Assembly: GCA_005884685.1 (NCBI GenBank)
Contig: VBAH01000022.1
Location: forward strand, 1 to 64,000
Origin: Alphaproteobacteria bacterium
GTDB lineage: Bacteria > Pseudomonadota > Alphaproteobacteria > Rhizobiales > Xanthobacteraceae
Direction of reading: 5' to 3'
DNA: 64,000 bases
Below are positions 53,230 to 61,411 of this stretch, one piece after another; position 1 is the first letter of the stretch, and the number at the start of each line of letters is the position of its first letter. The translations under genes were made by a program, and so were the position numbers. The notes under the pieces were generated by a model, which saw only the letters and a list, made by a program, of their open reading frames with translations, did no database searches and was not told the origin of the DNA.

Positions 53230-53706
53230 TCACCTCACGTCAATCACGATGGCCTTAGCGGCATCCCGCAGCGCCGCGGGTTCGGTACGGAACACGGCCT
53301 TGGGCGTGCCGGCCGCGGCCCAGATCATCTCGTAGGCCAACAGATCGCGGTCCATATAGGTCGCAAGGGCCGTGTCGTGGCCGAACGGCGGGATGCCGCC
53401 GATGGCATAGCCGGTGAGCGCGCGCACCACGCCCGCGTCGGGACGCGTGAGGTTCTCGCCGAGATGCACCGCGACGGCCTTCTCGTTCACGCGGTTCGCA
53501 CCCGAGACGAGCAGCAAATACGGCTTGCCGCCGGTGGCGCCGAGAAACACCAGCGATTTCACGATCTGACCCACGCTGACGCCGCAGGCGCTGGCTGCCT
53601 CCTCGGCGGTGCGGGTCGGCTGCGCCATTTCGCGCACCGTCACGGCAAGGCCGAGCGCGGCGGCCGCGTCCTGCACCCGCTGCGCGCTCGGCGGCAAGGC
53701 GCTCAT
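53230..53706 (-). CDS. YbaK/EbsC-family deacylase
   Basis: The 158-residue protein is of the YbaK/ProX editing fold: TAEEAASACGVSVGQIVKSL, FLGATGGKPYLLLVSGANRV, IGGIPPFGHDT. Family members deacylate mischarged tRNAs, but this single-domain one need not act on tRNA-Pro. The ATG overlaps the metallophosphoesterase stop by 4 bp, so it is translated as the second gene of a pair. Confidence 0.9.
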   Translation of the reverse strand: MSALPPSAQRVQDAAAALGLAVTVREMAQPTRTAEEAASACGVSVGQIVKSLVFLGATGGKPYLLLVSGANRVNEKAVAVHLGENLTRPDAGVVRALTGYAIGGIPPFGHDTALATYMDRDLLAYEMIWAAAGTPKAVFRTEPAALRDAAKAIVIDVR

Positions 53707-54620
53707 CGCAACCTTTCGCGCTTCAATTCGGTGACCCCCCCGTGCCCTGCGCGCAAACCGCGCAGCACCATCTCGCATTGCCATGCGCCGGGTCCGCCGT
53801 CGATGTGAAACAGATTGTACGCCGCCGGCTCGTCATCGCCCTCGACGATCGCCGACGCCGAGGGCACTCCGACCGCCGGAATGCGCGAGCGGGGCCCGTC
53901 GAGCCAGTGCACGCGGTGCTCGTGGTCGTGGCCGTGCAGCAAGAGCTCCGCGCCGTGCTCGGCGAGCAGTGCGCGCAGGATCGGCGCATCGATCAACCGC
54001 TTCATGTAGTGGCTGCGCGCGTGCGTCGGCGGATGATGGATCAGCACCACGCGAAACGCCGGCTCGCGCGCGAGCGCGATCAGGATTCCCGCGAGCCGCG
54101 CAAGCTGCTCGCCACCGAGCTGCCCGGTCGCCATGAACGGGCCGGTCGGCAACGATGTTGTCAGCGCGACGATCGCGAGCGGCCCGCGCCTGCGGACAAA
54201 CGGGAACGCCCCCTCCCTTCCCTCCCCCGCAAGCGGGGGAGGGTTAGGGTGGGGGTCTCCCCTCATGAAATCGCCCCAGTGCTCGGCGGCGTGGCCCGCG
54301 GCGTGCCGGATGTAGGCATCGTGATTGCCCGGTGTGAGCGTGACGTCCTGCGGCTTGCCGAGGGTGTCGAGCCAGCGCGCCGCGCGCGCGAATTCCTCAT
54401 CGAGCGAAATGTTCACCAGATCGCCGGTGACCGCGATGTGGTCCGGCGCTTGCGCCTTCATGTCGGCGACAATCGCGTCGAGCGCATCGGCGCGGTGATG
54501 GCGGTGGCGCTTGCGGTACCAGTTGATCAGCCCGAGCCCGCGCTTGTTGGCGAGCTCGCGCAAGCGCGGCGTCGGGATCGGCCCAAGATGCGGATCGGAG
54601 AGATGCGCGAGCAGGAACAT
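53703..54620 (-). CDS. Metallophosphoesterase with a repeat-derived insertion
   Basis: The 305-residue calcineurin-like phosphoesterase has LSDPHLG, VTGDLVN, TPGNHDAY, VLIHHPPT and LHGHDHEH. These are the full five metal-ligand motifs, so it is probably active on cyclic nucleotides or other phosphoesters. Residues about 120-137 (DPHPNPPPLAGEGREGAFPF) are translated palindromic repeat DNA, inserted in frame between motif 3 (GNHD) and motif 4. The inserted loop likely lies on the surface. Confidence 0.9.
   Translation of the reverse strand: MFLLAHLSDPHLGPIPTPRLRELANKRGLGLINWYRKRHRHHRADALDAIVADMKAQAPDHIAVTGDLVNISLDEEFARAARWLDTLGKPQDVTLTPGNHDAYIRHAAGHAAEHWGDFMRGDPHPNPPPLAGEGREGAFPFVRRRGPLAIVALTTSLPTGPFMATGQLGGEQLARLAGILIALAREPAFRVVLIHHPPTHARSHYMKRLIDAPILRALLAEHGAELLLHGHDHEHRVHWLDGPRSRIPAVGVPSASAIVEGDDEPAAYNLFHIDGGPGAWQCEMVLRGLRAGHGGVTELKRERLR
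54210..54263. repeat. Palindromic repeat inside the metallophosphoesterase gene
   Basis: CCCCTCCCTTCCCTCCCCCG, CAAGCGGGGGAGGGTTAGGG and TGGGGGTCTCCCC. It belongs to the general group flanking the DUF559 gene at 57589-58030. It keeps the coding frame open. Confidence 0.85.
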
Positions 54621-54639
54621 CGCGCCGTTATAGCGCGAG

Positions 54640-55593
54640 TCACGAACTCCCGATCAAGATCCCGGCCGCGAACACCAGCGCACCGCCGACCATGATCTGG
54701 AACGCCGCCGACCAGAACGGCGTATCCATGTAGCGCCAGCGGATCCAGGAGATCACCGCAAGCTCGACGATCACGACGATGAATGCGATCACGGTCGCGG
54801 TCCAGAAGTCCGGAATGAGGTAGGGCAGCGTGTGGCCGAGGCCGCCGACCGTGGTCATCAAGCCGCACACCGCGCCGCGCAGCCACGGCGTGCCGCGCCC
54901 GGTGAGGGAGCCGTCATCCGAAAGTGCTTCGGCAAATCCCATCGAGATGCCGGCACCGACCGAAGCCGCAAGCCCGACCAGAAAAGTCTCCCACGGCTGA
55001 TGCGTCGCGAAGGCCGCAGCGAACAGCGGCGCGAGCGTCGACACCGAACCATCCATGAGGCCGACGAGGCCCGGCTGCACATATTGCAGCACGAACATGC
55101 GCCGCGCGGTCTCGTCCTCGGCGCGGCGTGCGCTGGGTGTAATCCTGTCTTCCAGTTTTTCGGCGATCGCCTCGTGCTGATCTTCGGCTTCCGCGAGCGT
55201 CACCAGCAGTTCGCGCACCGAGGCGTCGCGCGCGTTCTCGGCCGCCTTGCGATAGAACCGCGCGGCTTCGTACTCCATGTCGGCGGCGTATTTGCGTACC
55301 TGGTCGACGCCGAGCTGCTGGGTGAGCCAGATCGGCTTCTTCTGCACGAAGCCCTTCACGTCCTGGCGGCGCACCAGCGGCAAATATTCGCCGAACTTTT
55401 CGCGGTAGAGTTCGTAGAGCATGGTGCGATGGCGCACCTCTTCCTCGGCCATCTCGTCGAACATTTTCGCCGACGCCGCGTAATCCTTGCGCAAGCCCTC
55501 GGCAAAACCGCGATAAATGCGGCTGTCCTCTTCCTCGTTGGTGATCGCGAGCGCGAGGACTTCCTGTTCGGTGAGGTCGGAAAAACGTTTCAC
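54640..55593 (-). CDS. mbfA: Membrane-bound ferritin MbfA
   Basis: The protein has 317 residues. The N-terminal ferritin-like half has diiron ligands ([48 protein letters not shown]). The C-terminal VIT1/CCC1-like membrane half has about five helices ([52 protein letters not shown]). MbfA exports iron under acid or peroxide stress in rhizobia. An iron control element precedes the ATG. Confidence 0.94.
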   Translation of the reverse strand: MKRFSDLTEQEVLALAITNEEEDSRIYRGFAEGLRKDYAASAKMFDEMAEEEVRHRTMLYELYREKFGEYLPLVRRQDVKGFVQKKPIWLTQQLGVDQVRKYAADMEYEAARFYRKAAENARDASVRELLVTLAEAEDQHEAIAEKLEDRITPSARRAEDETARRMFVLQYVQPGLVGLMDGSVSTLAPLFAAAFATHQPWETFLVGLAASVGAGISMGFAEALSDDGSLTGRGTPWLRGAVCGLMTTVGGLGHTLPYLIPDFWTATVIAFIVVIVELAVISWIRWRYMDTPFWSAAFQIMVGGALVFAAGILIGSS

Positions 55594-55610
55594 GGCGGCT
55601 CCATGGCTTA

Positions 55611-55627
55611 TTTAGAATGACTATAAA
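55611..55627. promoter_or_regulatory. Iron control element (Irr box) before mbfA
   Basis: On the minus strand TTTATAG-TCA-TTCTAAA. One half-site (TTCTAAA) is perfect and the other matches 5 of 7 positions of the TTTAGAA-N3-TTCTAAA ICE. It lies 18 bp from the ATG. Irr repression is inferred. Confidence 0.75.
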
Positions 55628-55661
55628 CAATGAGGCCGGACTGACAACGCGCAAAAGAAAG

Positions 55662-55683
55662 CGGCGCCCCCGAAGGGGCGCCG
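55662..55683 (-). terminator. Hairpin terminator candidate on the minus strand
   Basis: CGGCGCCCC, loop CGAA, GGGGCGCCG: nine perfect pairs. On the minus strand it is followed by TTTCTTTT, giving a terminator for a transcript coming from the right. Confidence 0.7.
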
Positions 55684-55726
55684 TGCGACGGCAAGCCTGG
55701 GAGGAAAGCCTGCCGCCCGCGATACG

Positions 55727-55930
55727 CTAGCTATGCGAAACCGGCGCCAGGGCGGCCGCAATGTAAGGATCGCTCAGATCGACCGCCGGACTCCAGACGA
55801 AGGACCGCTTACGGCTGAGCAGATAGACCAAGAAAGGAAGCATGGCGGTCACCGGGTCAGAATTATTGTGCAACGCACAAATAGCCCCCCGAGCCTCGCC
55901 CCACAAGCGGAACCTGCTAGGGTCAGCCAT
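55727..55930 (-). CDS. Possible small protein (67 aa)
   Basis: The open frame ends with RKRSFVWSPAVDLSDPYIAA, then ALAPVSHS. It lies just before the terminator-like hairpin, which supports a real transcript. The start could be ATG 55930 or 55843 (MLPFLVYLLS). No family is recognised, and the frame could be chance. Confidence 0.35.
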   Translation of the reverse strand: MADPSRFRLWGEARGAICALHNNSDPVTAMLPFLVYLLSRKRSFVWSPAVDLSDPYIAAALAPVSHS

Positions 55931-55967
55931 GCAGGCACGCATGCCAACGGAAGGAATTCATTGAGGA

Positions 55968-56450
55968 ATGAGCCTCGACGCGCTCCGCCGGACGTTGGAG
56001 CCTGCAATTCGGCGGGTTTTGCATACGTATTGGCGTTTCGCACGCGCCATGACGTTCGGCGTTCGCGCCATTGTGATCGACCCCCAGGGCCGCGTTCTTC
56101 TGGTCAAGCACAGCTATGTGTCGGGCTGGCACTTGCCTGGCGGCGGTGTCGAAGTCGGCGAGACGGTTCACGACGCGCTTGCGCGCGAATTGCTGGAGGA
56201 AGCCGGCATCACGGCGCTCGAGCCTCCAACGCTGCAGGGCCTCTTCTTCAACAGCCGTGATTCGCGCCGCGATCATGTGGCGCTGTTCGCGATCCGGGCA
56301 TTTCGTCAGGACGGCGGCCCACGCGATCCGCGCGAGATCATCGACCACGGCTTCTTCGCGCTGGACGCGCTGCCACCCGACACGACGCGCGGCACCCGCG
56401 CGCGGCTTGCGGAGCTGTTCGAGGGCGTGGCCGTGTCGCCGCGCTGGTGA
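55968..56450 (+). CDS. NUDIX hydrolase
   Basis: The 160-residue protein carries the full NUDIX box (GGGVEVGETVHDALARELLE, then EAGI) after WHLP. It hydrolyses nucleoside diphosphate-linked compounds; substrate unknown. The N-terminal 30 residues form a helical extension (LRRTLEPAIRRVLHTYWRF). Confidence 0.92.
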   Translation: MSLDALRRTLEPAIRRVLHTYWRFARAMTFGVRAIVIDPQGRVLLVKHSYVSGWHLPGGGVEVGETVHDALARELLEEAGITALEPPTLQGLFFNSRDSRRDHVALFAIRAFRQDGGPRDPREIIDHGFFALDALPPDTTRGTRARLAELFEGVAVSPRW

Positions 56451-56458
56451 ACTCGCCT

Positions 56459-56540
56459 CCCGCTCACTCCCGCGCGAGCGGGAATCCAGTTCTTTCTTTT
56501 TTCTCTTTCTTGGGTCCCCGCTTTCGCGGGGACGAGCGGG
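56459..56540. repeat. Palindromic repeat, family B, copy 7
   Basis: CCGCTCACTCCCGCGCGAG ... CTTTCGCGGGGACGAGCGG, with a pyrimidine-rich linker (TTCTTTCTTTTTTCTCTTTC). Confidence 0.85.
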
Positions 56541-56596
56541 TTTTCTCAGCGTCGCGTTGATGGCAGCATGGCGCCGGCAAACGATCGGGAGGACTC

Positions 56597-57553
56597 ATGA
56601 AACGCCTGTTCGCACCGCCGCGCGCAATCGCGCTCGCCGCCGTGCTGTTCGCCGCTCCTGCGCACGCGGCCGATCCGATCAAGATCGTCGTTCCGTTCGC
56701 GGCCGGCGGCCCGGTCGACGCGCTTGCCCGTATCGTGGCCAATGAGTTGGCGCCGCGCCTGCAGACCGATGTGGTGGTGGAGAATCGCGGCGGCGCTGGT
56801 GGCCTGCTCGCGGTCGATCAGGTGGCGCGCGCACCGGCCGACGGCCGCACGATCCTGTTCGCGAGCGTCGGCGCGTTCGTGATCACCAATGCGCTGAAGC
56901 CGCAGCCCGGTTACGAGCAGCTCAAGGTGTTCGCGCCGGTCGCGCGCATCGGCGCCGCGCCGACGCTGTTCATCGTGAAGGCCGACTCGGCCGTGAAAAC
57001 GCTCCCCGACCTCATCGCCAAGGCAAAATCCGATCCCCGGATGAGCTACGGCTCGGCCGGCGTGGGCACCACGATGCATATCGCGGCCGAGCAGCTGAAT
57101 GCCTCCGCCGGCACCAGGATCACGCATGTGCCGTATCGCGGCATCGCGCCGGCGCTGAACGACATCATGGGCGGGCACATCGATTTCCTCAACGGCGACA
57201 TCACGGTGCTCTACCCGCTGGTGCAGCAGGGCACGATCCGCGCGCTTGCGGTCGCGGGAAACGCGCGCTCCGCATTGTTGCCCGACGTGCCGACCGCGGC
57301 CGAGGCGGGCTTTCCCGGCATCTACATGGAAAACTGGTACGGCGCGCTCGTCCCGGCCGCGACGCCGCCTGAGACGATCGCGAAGCTCGAAGCCGCCATC
57401 ATGGATGCGGTGAAGAATCCGGAGGTGTGGGCGAAAATTTCGGCGAACGGCGTCTACGGTCCGCAGGATGCGAAGGCTTTCCGCGCGCAGATCGAGAAGG
57501 ACGTGGCCTACTGGGGTCCGGAGGTGAAGAAGCTCGGCATCCAGGGGGAGTAA
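56597..57553 (+). CDS. Bug-family TctC-like substrate-binding protein
   Basis: The 318-residue protein has a signal peptide (MKRLFAPPRAIALAAVLFAA, PAHA). It has the standard Bug motifs: IKIVVPFAAGGPVDALARIV, VVENRGGAGGLLAV, VPYRGIAPALNDIMGGHIDF, LLPDVPTAAEAGFPG. Periplasmic; carboxylate ligand unknown. It stands without TctAB neighbours. Confidence 0.92.
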   Translation: MKRLFAPPRAIALAAVLFAAPAHAADPIKIVVPFAAGGPVDALARIVANELAPRLQTDVVVENRGGAGGLLAVDQVARAPADGRTILFASVGAFVITNALKPQPGYEQLKVFAPVARIGAAPTLFIVKADSAVKTLPDLIAKAKSDPRMSYGSAGVGTTMHIAAEQLNASAGTRITHVPYRGIAPALNDIMGGHIDFLNGDITVLYPLVQQGTIRALAVAGNARSALLPDVPTAAEAGFPGIYMENWYGALVPAATPPETIAKLEAAIMDAVKNPEVWAKISANGVYGPQDAKAFRAQIEKDVAYWGPEVKKLGIQGE

Positions 57554-57588
57554 TAGTTTCGCGCCGTCGGCGCGGCATATTCCGCTTT

Positions 57589-57651
57589 CCCCTCGCCCCG
57601 CGTAGCGGGGAGAGGGTGGCGAGGACCGCAGGTCCGAGCCGGGAGAGGGGG
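57589..57651. repeat. Left inverted repeat flanking the DUF559 gene
   Basis: CCCCTCGCCCCGCGTAGCGG, GGAGAGGGTGGCGAGG, ACCGCAGGTCCGAGCC, GGGAGAGGGG. An inverted copy lies at 57976-58030. Confidence 0.85.
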
Positions 57652-57654
57652 CTT

Positions 57655-58061
57655 TTGAGTCTAGTTCACGCAAAAAAGCTTCGAAGCAACATGACCGACG
57701 CAGAGCGGCGGCTCTGGTACCATCTGCGTGCCCATCGCTTCGACAATTACAAATTCAGAGGCAAGTGCCGATTGGTCCATATGTGGTGGACTTCGCGTGT
57801 CTCGGCCGAAAGCTCATTGTCGAGGTCGACGGCGGCCAGCACGCGGAGAATCCGAAAGACGAACTGCGCGACCGTTACCTTGAGAGTGAAGGATTTCGGA
57901 TATTGCGATTTTGGAACAACGATGCACTTGGAAATACGACAGGCGTGCTTGAAGTCATTCTGAGCGCGCTCGAAACCCCGCTCCCGGCGCGCTCCGCGCG
58001 CCACCCTCTCCCCGCAAGCGGGGAGAGGGGCAGCGGAGTACGCGGCACGCGCCGCGCTTAA
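57655..58061 (+). pseudogene. DUF559 (Vsr-like endonuclease fold) gene with frameshift
   Basis: The first half in one frame reads HAKKLRSNMTDAERRLWYHL, RAHRFDNYKFRGK. After a 1-bp loss near 57764 the second frame reads VPIGPYVVDFACLGRKLIVE, VDGGQHAENPKDELRDRYLE, SEGFRILRFWNNDALGN, the usual DUF559 core. The fold is related to Vsr and restriction-type nucleases; function in the cell is unknown. The final 30 codons are made from the right inverted repeat. It starts (TTG 57655) right after the left repeat. Confidence 0.8.
57976..58030. repeat. Right inverted repeat flanking the DUF559 gene
   Basis: CCCCGCTCCCGGCGCGCTCC, GCGCGCCACCCTCTCCCCGC, AAGCGGGGAGAGGGG: an inverted, slightly diverged copy of 57589-57651. 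Confidence 0.85.
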
Positions 58062-58064
58062 GAG

Positions 58065-59045
58065 TTACCCAAACCTGCCCCGATCATGCTCGGCCTCAAA
58101 ATCGAGCGCAGGGCCGAGCGGCACGATGCCGTTCGGATTAAGGAACAGCATGCTCATGTAATAGTGCCGCTTGATGTGGTCCATGTTCACCGTCGCGGCG
58201 ATGCCCGGCCACTGATAAAGCTCGCGCAGGTAATTCGATAGGTTCGGATAATCCGCGATGCGCCGCAGATTGCATTTGAAATGGCTGTAATAGACGGCAT
58301 CGAAGCGCAGCAGAGTCGTGAACAGCCGCCAATCGGCCTCCGTGATGCGCGCGCCACAAAGATAGCGCTGGCGTGACAGCCGCGCATCGAGCCGGTCGAG
58401 CGCGCCGAACACGTCAAGGAAGGCCTCCTCGTAGGCCTCCTGCGTGCTGGCAAAGCCGGTGCGATAGACGCCGTTGTTCACGTTGTTGAAAACGAGCTCG
58501 TTCACGGCATCGATCTCGCCGCGCAGGTCGGGCGGATAAAAATCGGTGCGCTCGTTGGTGAACGCATCGAATGCCGAATTGAGCATGCGGATGATTTCGG
58601 ACGACTCGTTGTTGACGATCGTATGGCGCTCCTTGTCCCACAGCACCGGCACGGAAACGCGCCCGGTGTAGTGGGGGTCCACCAGCGTGTAGATCTCGTG
58701 CAGGTGCTTCCTGCCGTTCACGCTGTCATCGTCCGCATCGGGTCCGAACTGCCAGCCTTCGTCGCCCATCACCGGCTCGACCACATCCATCGAGATGATG
58801 TCCGCAAGCCCCTTCAGCGCGCGGAACGCCACGGTGCGATGCGCCCACGGGCAGGCGAGCGCAACGTAGAGATGATAGCGCCCGCGCGCGGCCGGAAAGC
58901 CGCCGGCACCGCTCGGACCCGCGCTGCCGTCCGGCGTTATCCAGTTGCGAAATTTCGGCTGGCCGCGCTTGAAGCGCCCGCCGGTTTTCTTGGTGTCGTG
59001 AAAGCGGGTGTGCCAGACCCCGTCGATCAGCTCGCCGTGCGCCAT
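58065..59045 (-). CDS. Glutathionyl-hydroquinone reductase (GST Xi class)
   Basis: The 326-residue protein has the active-site Cys in LYVALACPWAHRTVAF, a VPVLWDKERHTIVNNESSEI glutathione segment, and a C-terminal all-helical domain (ARITEADWRLFTTLLRFDAV). Members reduce glutathionyl-hydroquinones (PcpF, YqjG), which links loosely to aromatic degradation. Stands alone; ATG 59045. Confidence 0.92.
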   Translation of the reverse strand: MAHGELIDGVWHTRFHDTKKTGGRFKRGQPKFRNWITPDGSAGPSGAGGFPAARGRYHLYVALACPWAHRTVAFRALKGLADIISMDVVEPVMGDEGWQFGPDADDDSVNGRKHLHEIYTLVDPHYTGRVSVPVLWDKERHTIVNNESSEIIRMLNSAFDAFTNERTDFYPPDLRGEIDAVNELVFNNVNNGVYRTGFASTQEAYEEAFLDVFGALDRLDARLSRQRYLCGARITEADWRLFTTLLRFDAVYYSHFKCNLRRIADYPNLSNYLRELYQWPGIAATVNMDHIKRHYYMSMLFLNPNGIVPLGPALDFEAEHDRGRFG

Positions 59046-59050
59046 GAAGT

Positions 59051-59166
59051 GTCCTCATCCTGAGGAGGTGCGAAGCGCCGTCTCGAAGGATGGCCCGCAT
59101 GACGCCCTCGCCCTTCGAGACGCCCGCCTCCGCAAACGCGTCGGCGGGGCTCCTCAGGGTGAGGGC
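59051..59166. repeat. Palindromic repeat, family G
   Basis: CCTCATCCTGAGGAGGTGCG, CTCGAAGGATGG and CCTTCGAGACGCCCGCCTCC, GGGGCTCCTCAGGGTGAGGG: diverged inverted arms with a 40-bp middle. Confidence 0.75.
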
Positions 59167-59212
59167 TACCATGGACCCCGCGCCGCCCAAATGCTAATTC
59201 GCGGCGGACCTG

Positions 59213-59719
59213 ATGACCGACCTTTCCCTCACGATCCTGACCGAAAAGCCCGGGGACGCGGCCGCGATCGAGCGGCTGCATGAGCGCACGTTCGGCCCCG
59301 GCCGTTACGCCCGCACCGCCTATCGTATCCGCGAGCAGATCGGCCACCGGCTCGATCTCTCGTATACGGCGCGCATCGGCACGTTGCTGGTCGGTTCGCT
59401 GCGGCTTACGCCGGTGCGCATCCGCGAGACGCCCGCGCTGCTGCTCGGGCCGCTCACGATCGAGCCGCCGTTCCGCGATCGCGGCATCGGCAAGGCCATG
59501 ATGGAGCGTGCGCTCAACGATGCGCGCGCGAAGGGCCACCGGCTGGTCGTGCTGGTCGGGGACGAGCCGTATTACGCGCGCGTCGGATTCAAGCGCGTGC
59601 CGAAGGGCGCGATCGCGATGCCGGGCCCGGCGGATCCGGCACGGATACTTGCGGCCGAACTGGTGGAAGGCGCGCTCAGCGGTGTGAGCGGCGTGGTGCG
59701 GCCTGATTGGGATGCGTGA
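59213..59719 (+). CDS. GNAT-family N-acetyltransferase
   Basis: The 168-residue protein has the acetyl-CoA motif FRDRGIGKAMMERAL, a core strand LLLGPLTIEPP, and GDEPYYARVGFKRVP typical of the COG3153 branch. The acceptor amine is unknown. Confidence 0.9.
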   Translation: MTDLSLTILTEKPGDAAAIERLHERTFGPGRYARTAYRIREQIGHRLDLSYTARIGTLLVGSLRLTPVRIRETPALLLGPLTIEPPFRDRGIGKAMMERALNDARAKGHRLVVLVGDEPYYARVGFKRVPKGAIAMPGPADPARILAAELVEGALSGVSGVVRPDWDA

Positions 59720-59733
59720 GATGATTTACGTTT

Positions 59734-59846
59734 GTCATCCCGGCCGAGCGAAGCGAGAGCCGGGATCCATAACCACCGCCCTCACGATATTGCTCGGATC
59801 GTGGTTATGGATCCCGGATAGCCGCTTGCGCGGCTTCCGGGATGAC
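59734..59846. repeat. Long inverted palindromic repeat, family C, copy 4
   Basis: GTCATCCCGGCCGAGCGAAG ... GCGGCTTCCGGGATGAC. The outer arms nearly match copy 1 at 3847-3962; the inner segment (CCATAACCAC / GTGGTTATGG) differs. Confidence 0.85.
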
Positions 59847-59863
59847 AATGGAGGGGTTGGCAC

Positions 59864-61411
59864 ATGAACGGCGCGGAAAGTCTGGTGCGCACGCTGGTCG
59901 GGGGCGGCGTCGACGTGTGCTTCTCCAATCCCGGCACGTCGGAGATGCATTTCGTAGCTGCCCTCGATCGCGTCGAGGGGATGCGCTGCGTGCTGGCGCT
60001 GTTCGAGGGCGTGGCGACCGGCGCGGCCGACGGCTACGCGCGCATGGCGGAGAAGCCGGCCGCGACGTTGCTGCATCTCGGGCCCGGCCTCGCGAACGGT
60101 CTTGCCAACCTGCACAACGCCATGAAGGCCGCAACGCCCGTGGTGAACATCGTCGGCGATCACGCGACCTATCATCGCGACTACGACTCGCCGCTCACCT
60201 CCGACATCGAAACCGCCGCGCAACCGTTCTCCGGCTGGGTCAAGACCTCGCCCGACGCAAAGCATGTCGCGCAGGACGGCGCGGCCGCGATCGCCGCCGC
60301 GATGAAGCCGCCCGGGCAGGTGGCGACGCTTATTCTGCCGGCCGACACCGCGTGGAATGAGGGCGCCGGGCCTGCGCCGGCGCCGCCGATCGCAGAACGC
60401 GCGAAGGTGAGCCATGATGCCGTGAAGGAAGCCGCGCGCGTGCTGCGCTCGGGCGAGCCTGCGGTGCTGCTGCTCACCGGGCTGGCGCTGCGCGAAAACG
60501 GCCTCGCGCTTGCGGCGCGCATCGCCGCGAAGACCGGATGCCGGCTGCTGGCGCAAACCTTCAATCGGCGCATGGAACGTGGCGCCGGGCGCGTCCCGAT
60601 CGACCGCATTCCCTACCCGGTCGATCAGGCGCTCAAGACGCTGGAAGGCGTCAAGCACATCGTGCTGGTCGGCAGCCGCATCCCGGTGGCGTTCTTCGCC
60701 TACCCGGACAAGCCCTCACTGCTGGCGCCGAAGGACACGCAGTTCACCACGCTTTCGACTCTCGAAGAGGACACGCTGCACGCGCTCGAATGGCTCGCCG
60801 ACGAGCTCGGCGCCGCGCAACAGCCGATCGAGCCGGCGCAGTACGGGCCGATGCCGCTTGCGACCGGCAAGATCGACTCGCTGACGCTTGCGCAATCGCT
60901 CGGCAGCCTGATTCCAGAGAACGCGATCGTGGTGGACGAAGGCGTCTCGACCGGGCGCGGCTTTTTTCCTTCCACGCGCAATGCGCACCCGCACACCTGG
61001 CTGCAGAACATGGGCGGCTCCATCGGCATCGGCATGCCTCTTGCGACCGGCGCCGCGGTCGCGTGCCCGGAGCGCAAGGTGCTGAACATCCAGGCGGACG
61101 GCTCCGCGATGTACACCATCCAGGCGCTGTGGACGCAGGCGCGCGAGAACCTCGACATCACGACGGTGCTGCTCAACAACAAGTCCTACGCGATCCTGCG
61201 CCACGAGCTCGCGAACGTCGGCGCGCAGAATGTCGGCCGCAAGGCGCTCGACATGCTCGACCTGTCGCGCCCCGATCTGGATTTTGTCGGCCTCGCGCGC
61301 GGCATGGGCGTACCGGGCGAGCGCGTCGACACGATGGACGAGTTCAACAAGGCGGTCGCGCGCGGGCTCACCCACAAAGGGCCGTATCTGGTCGAGGTGA
61401 TGCTTGGCTGA
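59864..61411 (+). CDS. ThDP-dependent enzyme of the acetolactate synthase family
   Basis: The 515-residue protein has the catalytic Glu48 in LALFEGVATGAADGYARM, HLGPGLANGLANLHNAM, and a ThDP motif of the form ADGSAMYTIQALWT ... LLNNKSYA, where the usual GDG is ADG. It is about 60-80 residues shorter than biosynthetic AHAS and lacks a small-subunit gene, so it more likely makes or cleaves another 2-keto acid. It overlaps the downstream acyltransferase by 8 bp. Confidence 0.87.
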   Translation: MNGAESLVRTLVGGGVDVCFSNPGTSEMHFVAALDRVEGMRCVLALFEGVATGAADGYARMAEKPAATLLHLGPGLANGLANLHNAMKAATPVVNIVGDHATYHRDYDSPLTSDIETAAQPFSGWVKTSPDAKHVAQDGAAAIAAAMKPPGQVATLILPADTAWNEGAGPAPAPPIAERAKVSHDAVKEAARVLRSGEPAVLLLTGLALRENGLALAARIAAKTGCRLLAQTFNRRMERGAGRVPIDRIPYPVDQALKTLEGVKHIVLVGSRIPVAFFAYPDKPSLLAPKDTQFTTLSTLEEDTLHALEWLADELGAAQQPIEPAQYGPMPLATGKIDSLTLAQSLGSLIPENAIVVDEGVSTGRGFFPSTRNAHPHTWLQNMGGSIGIGMPLATGAAVACPERKVLNIQADGSAMYTIQALWTQARENLDITTVLLNNKSYAILRHELANVGAQNVGRKALDMLDLSRPDLDFVGLARGMGVPGERVDTMDEFNKAVARGLTHKGPYLVEVMLG

